Assembly: GCA_023525915.1 (NCBI GenBank)
Contig: CP026657.1
Span: 1,116,001-1,180,000 of the forward strand
Direction of reading: 5' to 3'
From: Acetispira formosa (nom. nud.)
GTDB lineage: Bacteria; Desulfobacterota; Desulfarculia; Adiutricales; Adiutricaceae
DNA length: 64,000 nt
How positions within the stretch are numbered: the first letter of the stretch is position 1; every line of letters starts with the position of its first letter. Made by a program: the position numbers and the translations under genes. The notes beneath the pieces were generated by a model that saw only the letters and a program-made list of their open reading frames with translations, searched no databases and had not been told where the DNA came from. Positions 18,828-28,134 of this stretch are shown here, in pieces.

Positions 18828-20152
18828 TATTTCACCTCCGCGATGAAGGCGTCGATATCAGCCTTGGTCTTGGTTTCAGTGGCTCCGAACAGCCAGGCGT
18901 CCTTGAACTGGGGATACCATTTTTCCAGGGACAGTCCGGCCATGATCTTTTTGCCCTTCAAGGCCTCATGCTTTTGGGCGAAGCCGGAAGGGGCGACGAG
19001 AGCGAATTCGTTAAAGGTCGGGGACGGGCAGAGAGGCTTGAACCCGGCTTTCAGGAGTTCAGCCTTGAGGTATTCCGCACGGTCGAGATTGACCTGGGCC
19101 ATCTGACGGAAGCCGGTGCCGCCAATGGAGGCCATAAACATGGCGGCGGTGAGGGCGCAGTGCCCGGCGTTGGAGCAGATGTTACTGACGGCCTTGGAGC
19201 GGCGGATGTGCTGTTCACGGGTGGAGAGGGTCAGAACGAAGCCGCGCTTGCCGTTTTTATCAGTGGTGCGACCCGCCAGACGGCCGGGAAACTGGCGGAC
19301 ATATTCCATTTTGGTTGACATCAGGCCCAGAGTGGGACCGCCAAAGCCCTGGCCGAGCCCCAGGCTCTGGCCTTCGCCAAACACTATATCCGCGCCCAGA
19401 GAGCCGGGGGTTTTGAGCAGGCCCAGGGCATAAGCTTCGCTGAAACCGGCGGCCAGAAGCCCTCCGGCGGCGTGAATGGCCTCGGCGGCTTTGGAAAGTT
19501 CCTCAACCACGCCAAGGAAATTGGGCGATTGCATCAGAAGAACGGCCGGTTTATCCACCGACTTCAGGGGCGCAAAGTCGGTGCGTCCGTCGGCCCCGGC
19601 CGGGAGAGTCACTATTTCCACATCTTCCATCGGAGCCAGATAGGTGGACAGAACTTCACGCCAGTGCGGATGGACCAGCGAACTGACCACCACGGCCCGG
19701 CGCTTGGTGACGCGCTGGGCCATCAGGGCCGATTCAGCCATGGCCGTGGAACCGTCGTACATGCTGGCGTTGGTCACCGGCAGGCCCACCAGGCGGCTGA
19801 TAAGGGTCTGGAACTCAAAAATTGCCTGAAGGGTACCCTGGCTCATTTCCGGCTGATAGGGGGTGTAGGAGGTCAGGAATTCAGAGCGTCCGGCCAAATA
19901 GGGCACCAGCACCGGCACATGGTGAGGCTGGGAGCCGGCACCCACAAAAACTTTCCAATCACCGCCGCCGTTGGCGGCCAGGCCTTCCACTTTTTCAGAC
20001 AGCTCCCATTCAGTGAGGGGGCCCGGCAAATCCAGGGGCCGCTGGCGGCGGCTGTCCGGCGGAATCATCTTGAAGAGATCGTCAAGGCTGCCGACCCCGA
20101 CCGTGGCCAGCATTTCCTTAATATCATCCGGCGTATGCGGCAGATATCTCAT
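18827..20152 (-). CDS. gcvPA: Glycine decarboxylase P-protein subunit 1
   Basis: The 441-residue protein is the N-terminal half of the split P-protein, starting 'MRYLPHTPDDIKEML'. It has the conserved 'FVGAGSQPHHVPVLV', 'TSYTPYQPEMSQGTLQAIFE' (20 residues) and 'MYDGSTAMAESALMA' blocks. It is a catalytically incomplete fold-I PLP half that forms the heterotetramer with GcvPB. AGGGAG precedes the ATG at 20152. It lies 118 bases downstream of gcvH and overlaps gcvPB, all on the same strand, consistent with one gcvT-gcvH-gcvPA-gcvPB transcription unit. Confidence 0.96.
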   Translation of the reverse strand: MRYLPHTPDDIKEMLATVGVGSLDDLFKMIPPDSRRQRPLDLPGPLTEWELSEKVEGLAANGGGDWKVFVGAGSQPHHVPVLVPYLAGRSEFLTSYTPYQPEMSQGTLQAIFEFQTLISRLVGLPVTNASMYDGSTAMAESALMAQRVTKRRAVVVSSLVHPHWREVLSTYLAPMEDVEIVTLPAGADGRTDFAPLKSVDKPAVLLMQSPNFLGVVEELSKAAEAIHAAGGLLAAGFSEAYALGLLKTPGSLGADIVFGEGQSLGLGQGFGGPTLGLMSTKMEYVRQFPGRLAGRTTDKNGKRGFVLTLSTREQHIRRSKAVSNICSNAGHCALTAAMFMASIGGTGFRQMAQVNLDRAEYLKAELLKAGFKPLCPSPTFNEFALVAPSGFAQKHEALKGKKIMAGLSLEKWYPQFKDAWLFGATETKTKADIDAFIAEVK

Positions 20153-20270
20153 AATTCACTCCCTAAAGTTTTTGGCAAAAAAATTCCCTGGGGAGACCAG
20201 GGCGGCTCCCACGAAATTTTCACAAATTATGAAAACAGCGGGACGAAGGTTTTCGCCCCGCCCTCGGCGT

Positions 20271-20681
20271 TTAGTGCTCGGCCGATTCTTTCTCCACATG
20301 GGCCTTATAAGCGGCGGCATCCATGAGGGTGTCGATCTGAGCGGTGTTTTTCAGCTCGACTTCCACAATCCAGCCCTCGCCATAAGGATCGCGGTTAACC
20401 AGACCGGGATCGTCTGAAAGGGCCTCGTTGACGGCCGTAACTTTGCCGTCCACCGGGCTCATCAGGGGGCTGACGGACTTGGTGGATTCCAGGGTGCCAA
20501 ACTCTTCACCCTTGGTCAGTTCCGCGCCGACTTCAGGCATTTCCACAAAGGTCAGGTCGCCGAGAGCGTCCTGGGCAAAATCGGAAATGCCGATGCGGCA
20601 GGGAGCGCCGGGGGAAACCCATTCATGGTCGGCGTCATATTTAACATTCGTCGGCAGATTCAGTTCGTTCAGCTCTTTCAT
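20271..20681 (-). CDS. gcvH: Glycine cleavage system H protein
   Basis: The 136-residue lipoyl carrier begins 'MKELNELNLPTNVKYDADHEW' with the typical H-protein fold. The lipoylated lysine is K68 in 'GTLESTKSVSPLMSPVDG'. It shuttles the aminomethyl intermediate between the P, T and L proteins. The length is normal. AAGGAGCG lies upstream of the ATG at 20681. It sits between gcvT and gcvPA, separated from gcvT by 54 bases. Confidence 0.96.
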   Translation of the reverse strand: MKELNELNLPTNVKYDADHEWVSPGAPCRIGISDFAQDALGDLTFVEMPEVGAELTKGEEFGTLESTKSVSPLMSPVDGKVTAVNEALSDDPGLVNRDPYGEGWIVEVELKNTAQIDTLMDAAAYKAHVEKESAEH

Positions 20682-20735
20682 CAGAGTCGCTCCTTTCGGC
20701 TATTGGAGAAAACAGGCCCTGGGGCCATTGTATAT

Positions 20736-21953
20736 TCAGACCAGTTTCGCGCGGGCCGTGCGGCCGGGACGGATATCTTCGCAGATTTCCACCTTCAACT
20801 GACGGCGGGCGTCTTTCAGAAAAACCACAGTGCCGGGCTCAAGCTTCCGGTCAACCTTGATAAAACCGCAGACCAGCCCTTTGGGATTGAAACCTTCCGG
20901 CTTATCCGGGCTGGACAGCCCCACCACTTTGCCCTCGACCCGTCCGATGGCCATATCGGCCACCACGGTGAGGATGGTGCCGATCTCCTGGTCATCATAC
21001 ACTACTTTTGATTCGTGGGCATCAACCTTTCGTGGATCAAAACCCACAAAAGGCAGGGTATGATCAGCCGTGGCGGCATTCAGAGCCTCACGGCCCATAA
21101 AATTCTTGGTGAATTTGCCTTCAGCGTCAAAAGGCAAGGCCCAGGGCCAGGGATTGTTAATGAAGGGCCAATGCCCGATATCCTGGTGGCTCAGCGGCAG
21201 CACCGCCCCGGCCCGCAACGAATCGCGGGCGGCCAGACCGCAGGGGATGAGGCCGTAGTCTTTCCCGGCTTCCAGAACTTTGCCCCAAAATTCTTCCGCT
21301 TTCTCAACCGGCAGAAAAATCTCAAAACCAAGTTCTCCGGTATAGCCGGTGCGCGAAAGCAGCAAAGGCGTGCCGTCGGTGAGCTTGATGGCGGTTTTAG
21401 CCATATCAAAATCACCTTTGAAACTGAAATAGGGGAATTTGGCAAAAACCTCATCCGCTCCGGCCACCAGAGGTTTCAGGATTTTGAAGGCAGCCGGCCC
21501 CTGAAGGTCAATCTTGGCCAGCTTCCCGGTCAGGTCGGTCCAGGCCAGTTTATCCCCCCCGGTGACCTTCTTCATATGCTCAATGACCACGGCCCCCATA
21601 CCGGCGTTAACCACCAGGGCGAACCGCTCCTCATTCAGCGGGTAGACGATGCAGTCGTCAACCGCCTCGCCTTTTTCATCAAGTATAATGCCGTAACCGG
21701 CCCGGCCAATGGCCAGGGAACCGATATCCTTGGTGACCGCATAGTTGAGAAAGGCCCGGACGCCCGCGCCCTCAGCCAGGATCACGGTCATGTGGCTGGT
21801 ATCGAAAAGGCCGGCGCCGGTGACCACGGCCAGATGTTCTTTAACCGCCCCGGAAGGATACCACAGGGGCATCTCCCAGCCGCCAAAATCGACCAGAGTG
21901 CCGCCCATGGCCGCATGTACGCCGTTCAAGACTGTTTTGCTAAGGTTAGACAT
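20736..21953 (-). CDS. gcvT: Glycine cleavage system T protein (aminomethyltransferase)
   Basis: The 405-residue protein transfers the one-carbon unit from the H protein to tetrahydrofolate and releases ammonia. The start at 21953 ('MSNLSKTVLNGVHAAMGG') was chosen because AGGGTGAA precedes it; the open frame continues upstream to 22061 without family similarity. Conserved T-protein blocks are 'FDTSHM', 'GRAGYGIILDEKGEAVDDC', 'RTGYTGELGFEI' and 'LAARDSLRAGAVLPL'. It is slightly longer than the ~365-residue norm. As the first gene of the gcv unit it is preceded by a candidate promoter at 22126-22154; I found no glycine riboswitch. Confidence 0.94.
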   Translation of the reverse strand: MSNLSKTVLNGVHAAMGGTLVDFGGWEMPLWYPSGAVKEHLAVVTGAGLFDTSHMTVILAEGAGVRAFLNYAVTKDIGSLAIGRAGYGIILDEKGEAVDDCIVYPLNEERFALVVNAGMGAVVIEHMKKVTGGDKLAWTDLTGKLAKIDLQGPAAFKILKPLVAGADEVFAKFPYFSFKGDFDMAKTAIKLTDGTPLLLSRTGYTGELGFEIFLPVEKAEEFWGKVLEAGKDYGLIPCGLAARDSLRAGAVLPLSHQDIGHWPFINNPWPWALPFDAEGKFTKNFMGREALNAATADHTLPFVGFDPRKVDAHESKVVYDDQEIGTILTVVADMAIGRVEGKVVGLSSPDKPEGFNPKGLVCGFIKVDRKLEPGTVVFLKDARRQLKVEICEDIRPGRTARAKLV

Positions 21954-22125
21954 TTCACCCTCCCCTATTGATAGAAAGACCTGATCACAGATATTCAGCG
22001 ATTTAACATAGTTGCCGACATTTGGTGCTGAACCTCTTGCCGGTTTATATATATGGTTCACCTAAATCGGCGCCGGTATCTGGTAGTGGTGTAAAAACTA
22101 TTACGAAAGATGATAAGCTGTAAAC

Positions 22126-22154
22126 AATATCGCATCTTATTAGCATTTTGTCAA
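22126..22154 (-). promoter_or_regulatory. Candidate sigma-70-type promoter for the gcv operon
   Basis: On the minus strand TTGACA (22154-22149) is followed after 17 bases by GATATT (22131-22126). It lies in an AT-rich stretch and would give a leader of roughly 165 bases before gcvT. The -35 box is perfect and the -10 box is weak. Confidence 0.45.
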
Positions 22155-22336
22155 TACACTTTATACATTTTTCGAAAAAAAATAATTATAAAACTATTTT
22201 TTGATGAAATCAGCAAAAACCATCGACATATAAAACAGTCACAAACCTATTGCTTATATTAACAAAGGGGGAAAGGCTGATTGGAGCGGAACGAAATGAA
22301 ACAGAGATATTGAGAAAAAGCGGAGGCGGCGGCGCG

Positions 22337-23710
22337 TCAGAGAGTTTCCGCTCTGGCGGCAAAGTTCCTTTTGACTTCAGGCTGACGTTTGTCCCTCATG
22401 GGCATAAGCTTTTCCAGCCCGTCCTCCCAGGCGCTGTTACTTTTGGCCGCGACTACGGATTTAGGGTTAAGGCCCAGTATTTTTCCAAACCAGGCCTCCA
22501 CCGCCAGGGCGGTGCGTTCACGCCGGGCGATGGTTTTCAGAGCGGCCCGATTGGACCAAAAAATCGCCCTGGAGGCGTTAAACCGCTCCACAATAGTGGC
22601 CGGGGTATCCTCCCACAAATACTTGTCGGCCAGATAGACGGCCAGACAAGCCCGCCCCAGCACATCGGAGATATGGGCATAAGCCTGTTCATCAGATTTG
22701 CTGGCCCAGACGGGAATATTCTTTTTATCCAGCGGCATGCCGACCATCCGCAGAACCGAAGGGGGCGGATCGCTGTGCGCCCCGACCACCAGCGCCAAAT
22801 CAGGCCAGCCCATGGCCGCCGTCCTGACCCGCCCCTGCCGGGCATGTTTTTTTTCCCGGCGGGCCAGATCGTGCAGAACACCGGCCAGGACGCAAAGCTC
22901 CGCATCAACTTCCAGCCCGGCCCCATTCATGGCCAGGGCCAGACGCAGGGCTCCCCTGGCCACCAGTACGGAATGCCTTAATTTATCCTTTTTCAGATCA
23001 CTCATCTGAAGAAACTGCCAGGCGTCTTTCAGTGAGGGCCGCTCACAGCCGCCATAGGGTCTTGTCGGCAGTTCAGCCGAATATATATCGGTCAGGATGG
23101 CCGGGTCAGGCAGGGTAATCAGGGAAACCGCCCCAAGGTCGACTGACGGCATACCAGGCGGCGGGACCGGCGGACGGCCGTCTTCAGTCAATGAGGCCAG
23201 CCAGCCCAAAAGGTCGCCCTCCCCGGCCCAGCCTTCCAGCGAACTGACGAGTCCGCCGCCGATCAGGGCCGGCCGGCCGCAGCGGCCGTCGTGGACCGGA
23301 ACCAGGACCGATCGGTTTTTCTTTTTCCGGGTGGAAGTGAGCCACCAGGAAATCTGGGAAAGTATGGTCTGGGGATGAATCAGGGCCGCCTCCACCGGCA
23401 GCATGAAAAAAGCGCGTGATTCGGCCACCCCTGGAAGCCCGGCTTTCATTGATGATATCAGGCCGCCGGCGTAATCGGGATTGAAAATAACCCTGGCCCC
23501 GGCTTTTTCCGCCTCTTCGGCCACGGCCTCCCGCTGATGGCCGGTCACAGCCACAATTCGGGTCATTCCGCACAGCCGAAAGGATTCCACGGCCCGCCTC
23601 AAAAGCGAGCGGCCTTCATATTCAGCCAGGGGATTCGCCGCGGGCCCGGACATTTCAGCCGCCCCGGCCGCAAGAATCATGGCCGCGATATCAGTGGTTC
23701 CACGAGCCAC
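22337..23710 (-). CDS. MobA-like nucleotidyltransferase domain fused to an HD domain
   Basis: This 457-residue protein starts at a GTG (23710) with GGAG upstream. Residues 1-210 resemble MobA/CTP:molybdopterin cytidylyltransferase-like enzymes ('AAMILAAGAAEM', 'TRIVAVTGHQ', 'GLISSMKAGLPGV', 'MLPVEAALIHPQTI'), with a degenerate nucleotide-binding signature. Residues about 240-400 carry an HD-type region with 'LCVLAGVLHDLARREKKHARQG' shortened here to its core 'GVLHDLARREKKHA', consistent with a phosphohydrolase. Such fusions occur in deltaproteobacteria near molybdenum cofactor or xanthine-dehydrogenase-type genes, none of which is here. The exact substrate is unknown. Confidence 0.75.
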   Translation of the reverse strand: MARGTTDIAAMILAAGAAEMSGPAANPLAEYEGRSLLRRAVESFRLCGMTRIVAVTGHQREAVAEEAEKAGARVIFNPDYAGGLISSMKAGLPGVAESRAFFMLPVEAALIHPQTILSQISWWLTSTRKKKNRSVLVPVHDGRCGRPALIGGGLVSSLEGWAGEGDLLGWLASLTEDGRPPVPPPGMPSVDLGAVSLITLPDPAILTDIYSAELPTRPYGGCERPSLKDAWQFLQMSDLKKDKLRHSVLVARGALRLALAMNGAGLEVDAELCVLAGVLHDLARREKKHARQGRVRTAAMGWPDLALVVGAHSDPPPSVLRMVGMPLDKKNIPVWASKSDEQAYAHISDVLGRACLAVYLADKYLWEDTPATIVERFNASRAIFWSNRAALKTIARRERTALAVEAWFGKILGLNPKSVVAAKSNSAWEDGLEKLMPMRDKRQPEVKRNFAARAETL

Positions 23711-24249
23711 GGATTATCTCCAATACAATTTATGAATGCGATGATATACAATTAGCCGTCTGATAAAAAACTTCAGGGTTGAGGCAAGGGCGCTAAACGG
23801 GCGGAAAGTCCGTTGCGGCGCGGCCCCTGAAGGGAGCGTTGCGGCATATTGTTTAAATGTGCTGTAATTTCTGTATATTCTACTGAGAATCATCGTCAGC
23901 GTCAATCTAAAAATAAAGAGATGCCGGTCCGGGGCCAGCGGGGCGGCCTGCTCTCAAATTTGATTTCCGGCGGCAAAAGCCGATTTCAGAGCCATTTGAT
24001 ATTCGTTCGGCCTAGTAGTATAATCGGCTAAAGGTTTCAAGGAATTCCAGCCGCCTGCCCAGTATTTTTCGCTGTCTGAATCAGCTTGTTTTACCATGGC
24101 CTGGAATACTTAAAGATCAAACGGTTCAAGCGCCACTTCGCGGCCAGTTCATTACATTCAGACGGGCCGCCGGACACGAACATTGGCGGCGGCCCCTGGC
24201 CGCTCATAAATTCACTTTTGAAAAATTTCCGGCTCCCAGGAGGATGAAC
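23711..24249. other. Intergenic region, no recognisable gene
   Basis: The stretch between the divergent MobA-HD and HIT genes contains a GC-rich segment with short inverted sequence at about 23780-23850 and otherwise unremarkable sequence. I see no RNA gene or known regulatory element. Confidence 0.5.
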
Positions 24250-24696
24250 ATGAGCACCGATAACGCCAAAGCAGTGGAAGGCTGCGTCTTCTGTCAGATT
24301 GCGGCCGGCCGCATTCCTTCCATTAGAATATATGAGGATGAAAATTTTATCGCCTTTATGGATATTTCACCGCAGACTGAGGGGCACTTTCTGATTGTGC
24401 CCCGTGATCACTACCCGACCCTGACCGATGTGCCGGATTCAATTCTGGCCAAGGTTCTGCCGCTGGCCAAAAACCTTGGGGACGCGGCTATGACGGGGCT
24501 GGGGGTGGAAGGTTTCAACCTTCTTCAGAACAACGGCGCGGTAGCCGGTCAGGCGGTTGACCACTGGCACATGCACGTCATCCCCCGTCGAGAAGCCGGT
24601 GAAATACCATTCAAGGCCGGCGCTCCGGCCGATCTGACCAAGCTGCCGTTCGTGGCTGAAAACATCAGAATCAATGTCCCCCCCACCAGGGCATAG
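24250..24696 (+). CDS. HIT-family hydrolase
   Basis: The 148-residue protein has the histidine triad 'HWHMHVIPR' near residue 105 and an N-terminal 'CVFCQIAAGRIPS' block. The family hydrolyses nucleotide phosphoramidates or dinucleoside polyphosphates. AGGAGG at 24238-24243 abuts an ATG at 24244, so the ATG six bases later (24250) is the better-spaced start. The zinc-type Cys pair 'CVFC' is present. The C-terminus ends within the CCAGGGCA repeat that follows. No operon partner is evident. Confidence 0.9.
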   Translation: MSTDNAKAVEGCVFCQIAAGRIPSIRIYEDENFIAFMDISPQTEGHFLIVPRDHYPTLTDVPDSILAKVLPLAKNLGDAAMTGLGVEGFNLLQNNGAVAGQAVDHWHMHVIPRREAGEIPFKAGAPADLTKLPFVAENIRINVPPTRA

Positions 24697-24706
24697 CCCT
24701 GGACCC
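24684..24706. repeat. CCAGGGCA...TGCCCTGG-type mini-repeat
   Basis: 'CACCAGGGCATAGCCCTGGA' overlaps the HIT stop codon. The same motif occurs twice in tandem just after the ACT-protein stop at 63371-63416. It forms a short hairpin. Confidence 0.6.
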
Positions 24707-24729
24707 ACGGATGCTCGCGCATCCTTCGT

Positions 24730-24885
24730 CTAGGTGGCGGTTTCCCGTAATAGTTACGTATGGCGGCTATCATCGTATGAAGAGTGTTGGCCCCCCGGCT
24801 ATGGATGCCGCCATCGCCAAGGGGGCGTCGATCTTAATACGATGATGGCCGCCATACTTAACTATTACGGGAAACCGCCACCTAG
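24730..24885. repeat. 156-bp inverted repeat (type C) with ~48-bp arms
   Basis: The left arm begins CTAGGTGGCGGTTTCCCGTA and the right arm is its complement over about 48 bp with two mismatches. Partial copies lie at 30631-30682, 33458-33487 and 47538-47570 ('GGCCATCATCGTAT'). A short 'GTCCCGTGCGGACCACGCAC' follows at about 24891 and recurs at 47412 and 63542. Confidence 0.88.
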
Positions 24886-25219
24886 ACATAGTCCCGTGCG
24901 GACCACGCACATTTGCCAAGGCAGTGAATAACATGTTATAATAACATAGATATGTCATAAGCGTTATCGGCGGTATTGAGCCTCCCGGCGGTTTTGGCAT
25001 GATTTATTTAATTTATCAAAATGAACCTTTGATCCGATTAGTATGTCAAGGCTCTTTGAGCATCAGCCAGAGTTTACTCGCTTTCATATTTCTAACACGT
25101 GTCTGTCCGGCGGCCAAACGGCCGGCCGTTTGGCCGCTTACTATGAACACCTGTAAACACGAGTTCCGGCTGAGACGGGAGTCAATACTTTGGAGAACCA
25201 CCCAAACTGGAGTTGAAGC

Positions 25220-26074
25220 ATGGCACCAGTAGGATTTGTTACGGTTATCGGCTGCGTTCTGGCCGGCTACCTGATGCACCATGGCGTTCTGGCCGTTCTT
25301 TGGCAGCCGAACGAAGTCGTGATCATCTGCGGGGCGGCTTTTGGAGCGTTTCTGATGGCCAACCCCATGTCCCTGATTAAAGAAGTTTTCGCAAAAATTC
25401 CGAAAATCTTCACCGGTAAAGAGCTGAAAAAAGAACAATATGTAGATGTTATGCTTCTTATGTTCGAATTTCTCTCCATAGCCCGCCGAGAAGGTATGCT
25501 GGCCCTGGAAGAACACGCCAACAAACCCGACGGCTCGGCTATTTTCGGCAAATACCCCTCCATCCTCAAAAATCACCACCTAAAGGATTTTCTCGCCGAC
25601 AACCTCAAAGTTTTCGTCAGCGGCAATATCGAACCCCATGAATTTGAAAACCTGATGGATATTGATACCGATGTTCATGAACACCACGGCACGCTCGTTC
25701 CGGCCGCCATGAATACGGTCTCCGATTCCCTCCCCGGCCTGGGGATTGTGGCCGCGGTGCTCGGTATCGTTACCACCATGGGCCTGATGAGCGAACCCCC
25801 GGAAGTTCTGGGGGCCAGCGTCGGCGCGGCCCTCTGCGGCACCTTCCTTGGCCTCCTTCTCAGCTACGGTTACATGGCTCCCATGGCCAAGGCCCTGGAA
25901 AACCAGGCCGATGACCAGAACAACCTCCTGAAGGTGGCCAAGGCCGTTTTGGCGGCTTTTGCCAAAGGCATGCCGCCCGTTCTGGCCATTGAATTCGCCC
26001 GGCGGGCCGTTCCCACTAACTGCCGCCCCGGCTATGAAGAGCTGGAAGAATTATTGAAATCCGTCAAGAAGTAA
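25220..26074 (+). CDS. motA: Flagellar motor stator protein MotA
   Basis: This 284-residue inner-membrane protein has four hydrophobic segments and the E. coli-type MotA layout: 'GYLMHHG' near the start, a large cytoplasmic loop (about 60-165, with 'REGMLALEEH'), and the pore helices containing 'VSDSLPGLGIVAAVLGIVTTM' (core 'LPGLGIVAAVLG') and 'GTFLGLLLSYGYMAPMA'. The conserved prolines of the pore and the C-terminal 'IEFARRAV' are present. With MotB it forms the ion-driven stator that turns the flagellum. GGAGTTGAAGC precedes the ATG. motB begins 156 bases downstream. Confidence 0.94.
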   Translation: MAPVGFVTVIGCVLAGYLMHHGVLAVLWQPNEVVIICGAAFGAFLMANPMSLIKEVFAKIPKIFTGKELKKEQYVDVMLLMFEFLSIARREGMLALEEHANKPDGSAIFGKYPSILKNHHLKDFLADNLKVFVSGNIEPHEFENLMDIDTDVHEHHGTLVPAAMNTVSDSLPGLGIVAAVLGIVTTMGLMSEPPEVLGASVGAALCGTFLGLLLSYGYMAPMAKALENQADDQNNLLKVAKAVLAAFAKGMPPVLAIEFARRAVPTNCRPGYEELEELLKSVKK

Positions 26075-26230
26075 GGCCAGGCGCTCCTCATCGCCCGGCT
26101 TGAATCCCCCGGCGCGCGGACCGTTTCCGCGTCGCCGGATTTGTATGCGGCCCACACCGCCGCTTAATAAAACACTGGCGGTTTCGGCTGAAAAGCCCCA
26201 ACACCATAGATCAATGAATCAGGAAGCCTT

Positions 26231-27516
26231 ATGAGCGGGGATAAAAAACCTCCCATAATTAAAAAGATCATCAAAAAAGGGCACGGCGGCCACCACGGCG
26301 GCAGTTGGAAGGTGGCCTATGCCGACTTCGTTACCGCCCTGATGGCCTTCTTCCTGGTTATGTGGCTCCTGGCCATTTCCTCGGAAGCGGGCCGCGACGC
26401 CCTGGCCGATTATTTTAATGAACTGACCATGAAGGACGCCGTTTTCAACGGCGGCCTCCCCCAGATATTTACCGATAACGGCTCCCAAGGGCCTAGTATC
26501 CTCGATGGCGGCTGTTTTAGGCCCAAAACCGAAGGTGACGCCACTGTCGACGTTGAAGGGCAGTCAGAGGCCATGAAAGCCCAGATGGCCGGCCTCTTGC
26601 AAGCCACCCAGGCGCTTTTGGAAAATCTTGACAAACTTCCCGCTGGTGTGGATGGCGGCGAAGGCGGCGGCGATACAGGACCGGGCGAAGTTATGAAAGA
26701 GCAGCAGAATTTCGCCAAAGAGGTCATCCAGAATATTCAGGGCAGCCTGGGGGATGCGGCGGCCGGGCAGGTCGCCGTGGAAAAGATTAAGGGCGGCCTG
26801 CGCATTCAGATTATGGATAAGGACGGACGGCCACTTTTTCGTTCAGGCGGCTCCGCGCTTACTGAAACGGGCCGGGATATGCTGAAGGTCATTAACGAGC
26901 GGCTGGCGACAGTACCCAACAAGATATCTATTGAAGGGCATACCGACGCCATGCCCTATCCCAACCAGCGGATGACCAACTGGGAGCTTTCGGCCGCCCG
27001 CGCCTCCGCCACCAGAATGCAACTGGTAGCCAATGGCTTGGCAGATGACCGTCTGACCATGGTGGCGGGCTATGCCGCCACCCAGCCATTGCCGGACACA
27101 GATCCCAATGATCCCATTAACCGGCGCATCAGCATCATGATCTGGGATGAAGAACCCCAGCCGGCTCCAAGCCGCCTCATCACCGGCGAGGAAGCCACTC
27201 CGCCCCCCCCCAGCCGGGCGGCTCCACCACCACAACCCCAACGCCGACTATTCCCGGGCTTAACGGCCTTGGCAATGGGTCCGGCGGCGCTCAGGGTCAG
27301 GGCCAGGGTGCGTCGCCCACCACCCAGACGCCGCCGCCATTGCCGCGTCCGCCGATACCCAAAGCACCCGGAAACGGCTCTCCTATGCCGACCACGCCCC
27401 TTACCGGGCAGCAGTTGGAAAACCTTCTGATCGAGAGAACCATGGAAAAAGCCGCCCAGCCGGATCTTTCCACGGTCGGGCCGGCGGTGATCCCTTCCCA
27501 GATTGAGGGAGAATGA
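26231..27516 (+). CDS. motB: Flagellar motor stator protein MotB, apparent frameshift near the C-terminus
   Basis: The N-terminus ends its cytoplasmic part in 'WKVAYADFVTALMAFFLVMW', with the ion-binding Asp at D32, followed by one membrane helix. The OmpA-like peptidoglycan-binding domain spans about 200-315 ('ISIEGHTDAMPYPNQRMTNW'). The continuous frame ends at 27430, but after a run of nine C (27203-27211) its residues become an Arg/Pro-rich jumble. The other frame gives a Pro/Gly/Thr tail ending 'LTGQQLENLLIERTMEKAA' and then 'IPSQIEGE' with a stop at 27514-27516. One missing C (or a -1 slip) restores it. Function up to the OmpA domain should be unaffected. Confidence 0.9.
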
Positions 27517-27517
27517 T

Positions 27518-27662
27518 TAGAAGTCATTTCATAAATATCTTTTTGCTCCCTGGCGTCGTTGCTCAGCCTTTTTAATGCTCGAAATATGTCGAATATTGCT
27601 GCGCTTAAAAAGTCTTCGCGCCTAGCCAGGAAACAAAAATATTATTTATGAAATGACTTCTA
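27518..27662. repeat. 145-bp palindromic MITE-like element, copy 2
   Basis: This copy has the same length and the same perfect 20-bp terminal inverted repeats as 6276-6420, in opposite orientation, and differs internally at only about one position. It begins one base after the motB stop codon and is flanked by TA. Confidence 0.88.
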
Positions 27663-27806
27663 ATTCCGCCAGTATGATTTGGTGATGGCCTGTTTAAATT
27701 TTCTGTGGCCCGGCAGGTCTATCGTCCATCCGGGCCACAGGTTTTTCCACGGTTGCGTGTATTTATGGTATAGAATGGTAAAATTCATTACCCCGGGGGA
27801 AAAATC

Positions 27807-28127
27807 ATGGCAGGTTTTAAGCGTTCCAAGAGCTCGCCCACCCTTTTGACTGAAACACTGGGCAGATCCATGGGCACCGGCTTTCTCAATTTCACAGCCC
27901 AGAAACTGCGGGTTTTCGAAATCTGGCCGCAGGTGGTAGGTCATGATGACAGCGCCCGCACCCGGCCGGTATTGCTGTATGACGGGAAGCTGACCGTGGA
28001 AGTGCCCGGACCGGCCTGGCTGGAACGCTATCGTTACAAAAAACAGGATTGGCTCTATCGCTTGAACGCCGAGTTGGCGGAACAGGCCCTGGTGGAAGAT
28101 ATAATTTTTAAAATAGGCGAGTTTTAA
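27807..28127 (+). CDS. DUF721 (DciA-like) protein
   Basis: The 106-residue protein has the DUF721 pattern: 'VFEIWPQVVGHDDSARTRPV', then 'LLYDGKLTVEVPGPAWLERY' and 'YRLNAELAEQALVEDIIFK'. Members related to DciA help load the replicative helicase DnaB, but many DUF721 proteins are uncharacterised. GGGGGAAAAATC precedes the ATG. The decarboxylase gene starts 7 bases downstream, so the two are probably co-transcribed. Confidence 0.8.
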   Translation: MAGFKRSKSSPTLLTETLGRSMGTGFLNFTAQKLRVFEIWPQVVGHDDSARTRPVLLYDGKLTVEVPGPAWLERYRYKKQDWLYRLNAELAEQALVEDIIFKIGEF

Positions 28128-28134
28128 GTGCCAT

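Noticed and set aside
21954..22336. Possible glycine riboswitch upstream of gcvT
   Set aside because: I looked for the conserved glycine-aptamer core and tandem layout and did not find it; only a plain promoter is suggested.
25016..25040. Sigma-28-type flagellar promoter before motA (TCAAA...TCCGATTA)
   Set aside because: The spacer is two bases short of the consensus and the -35 box is poor.
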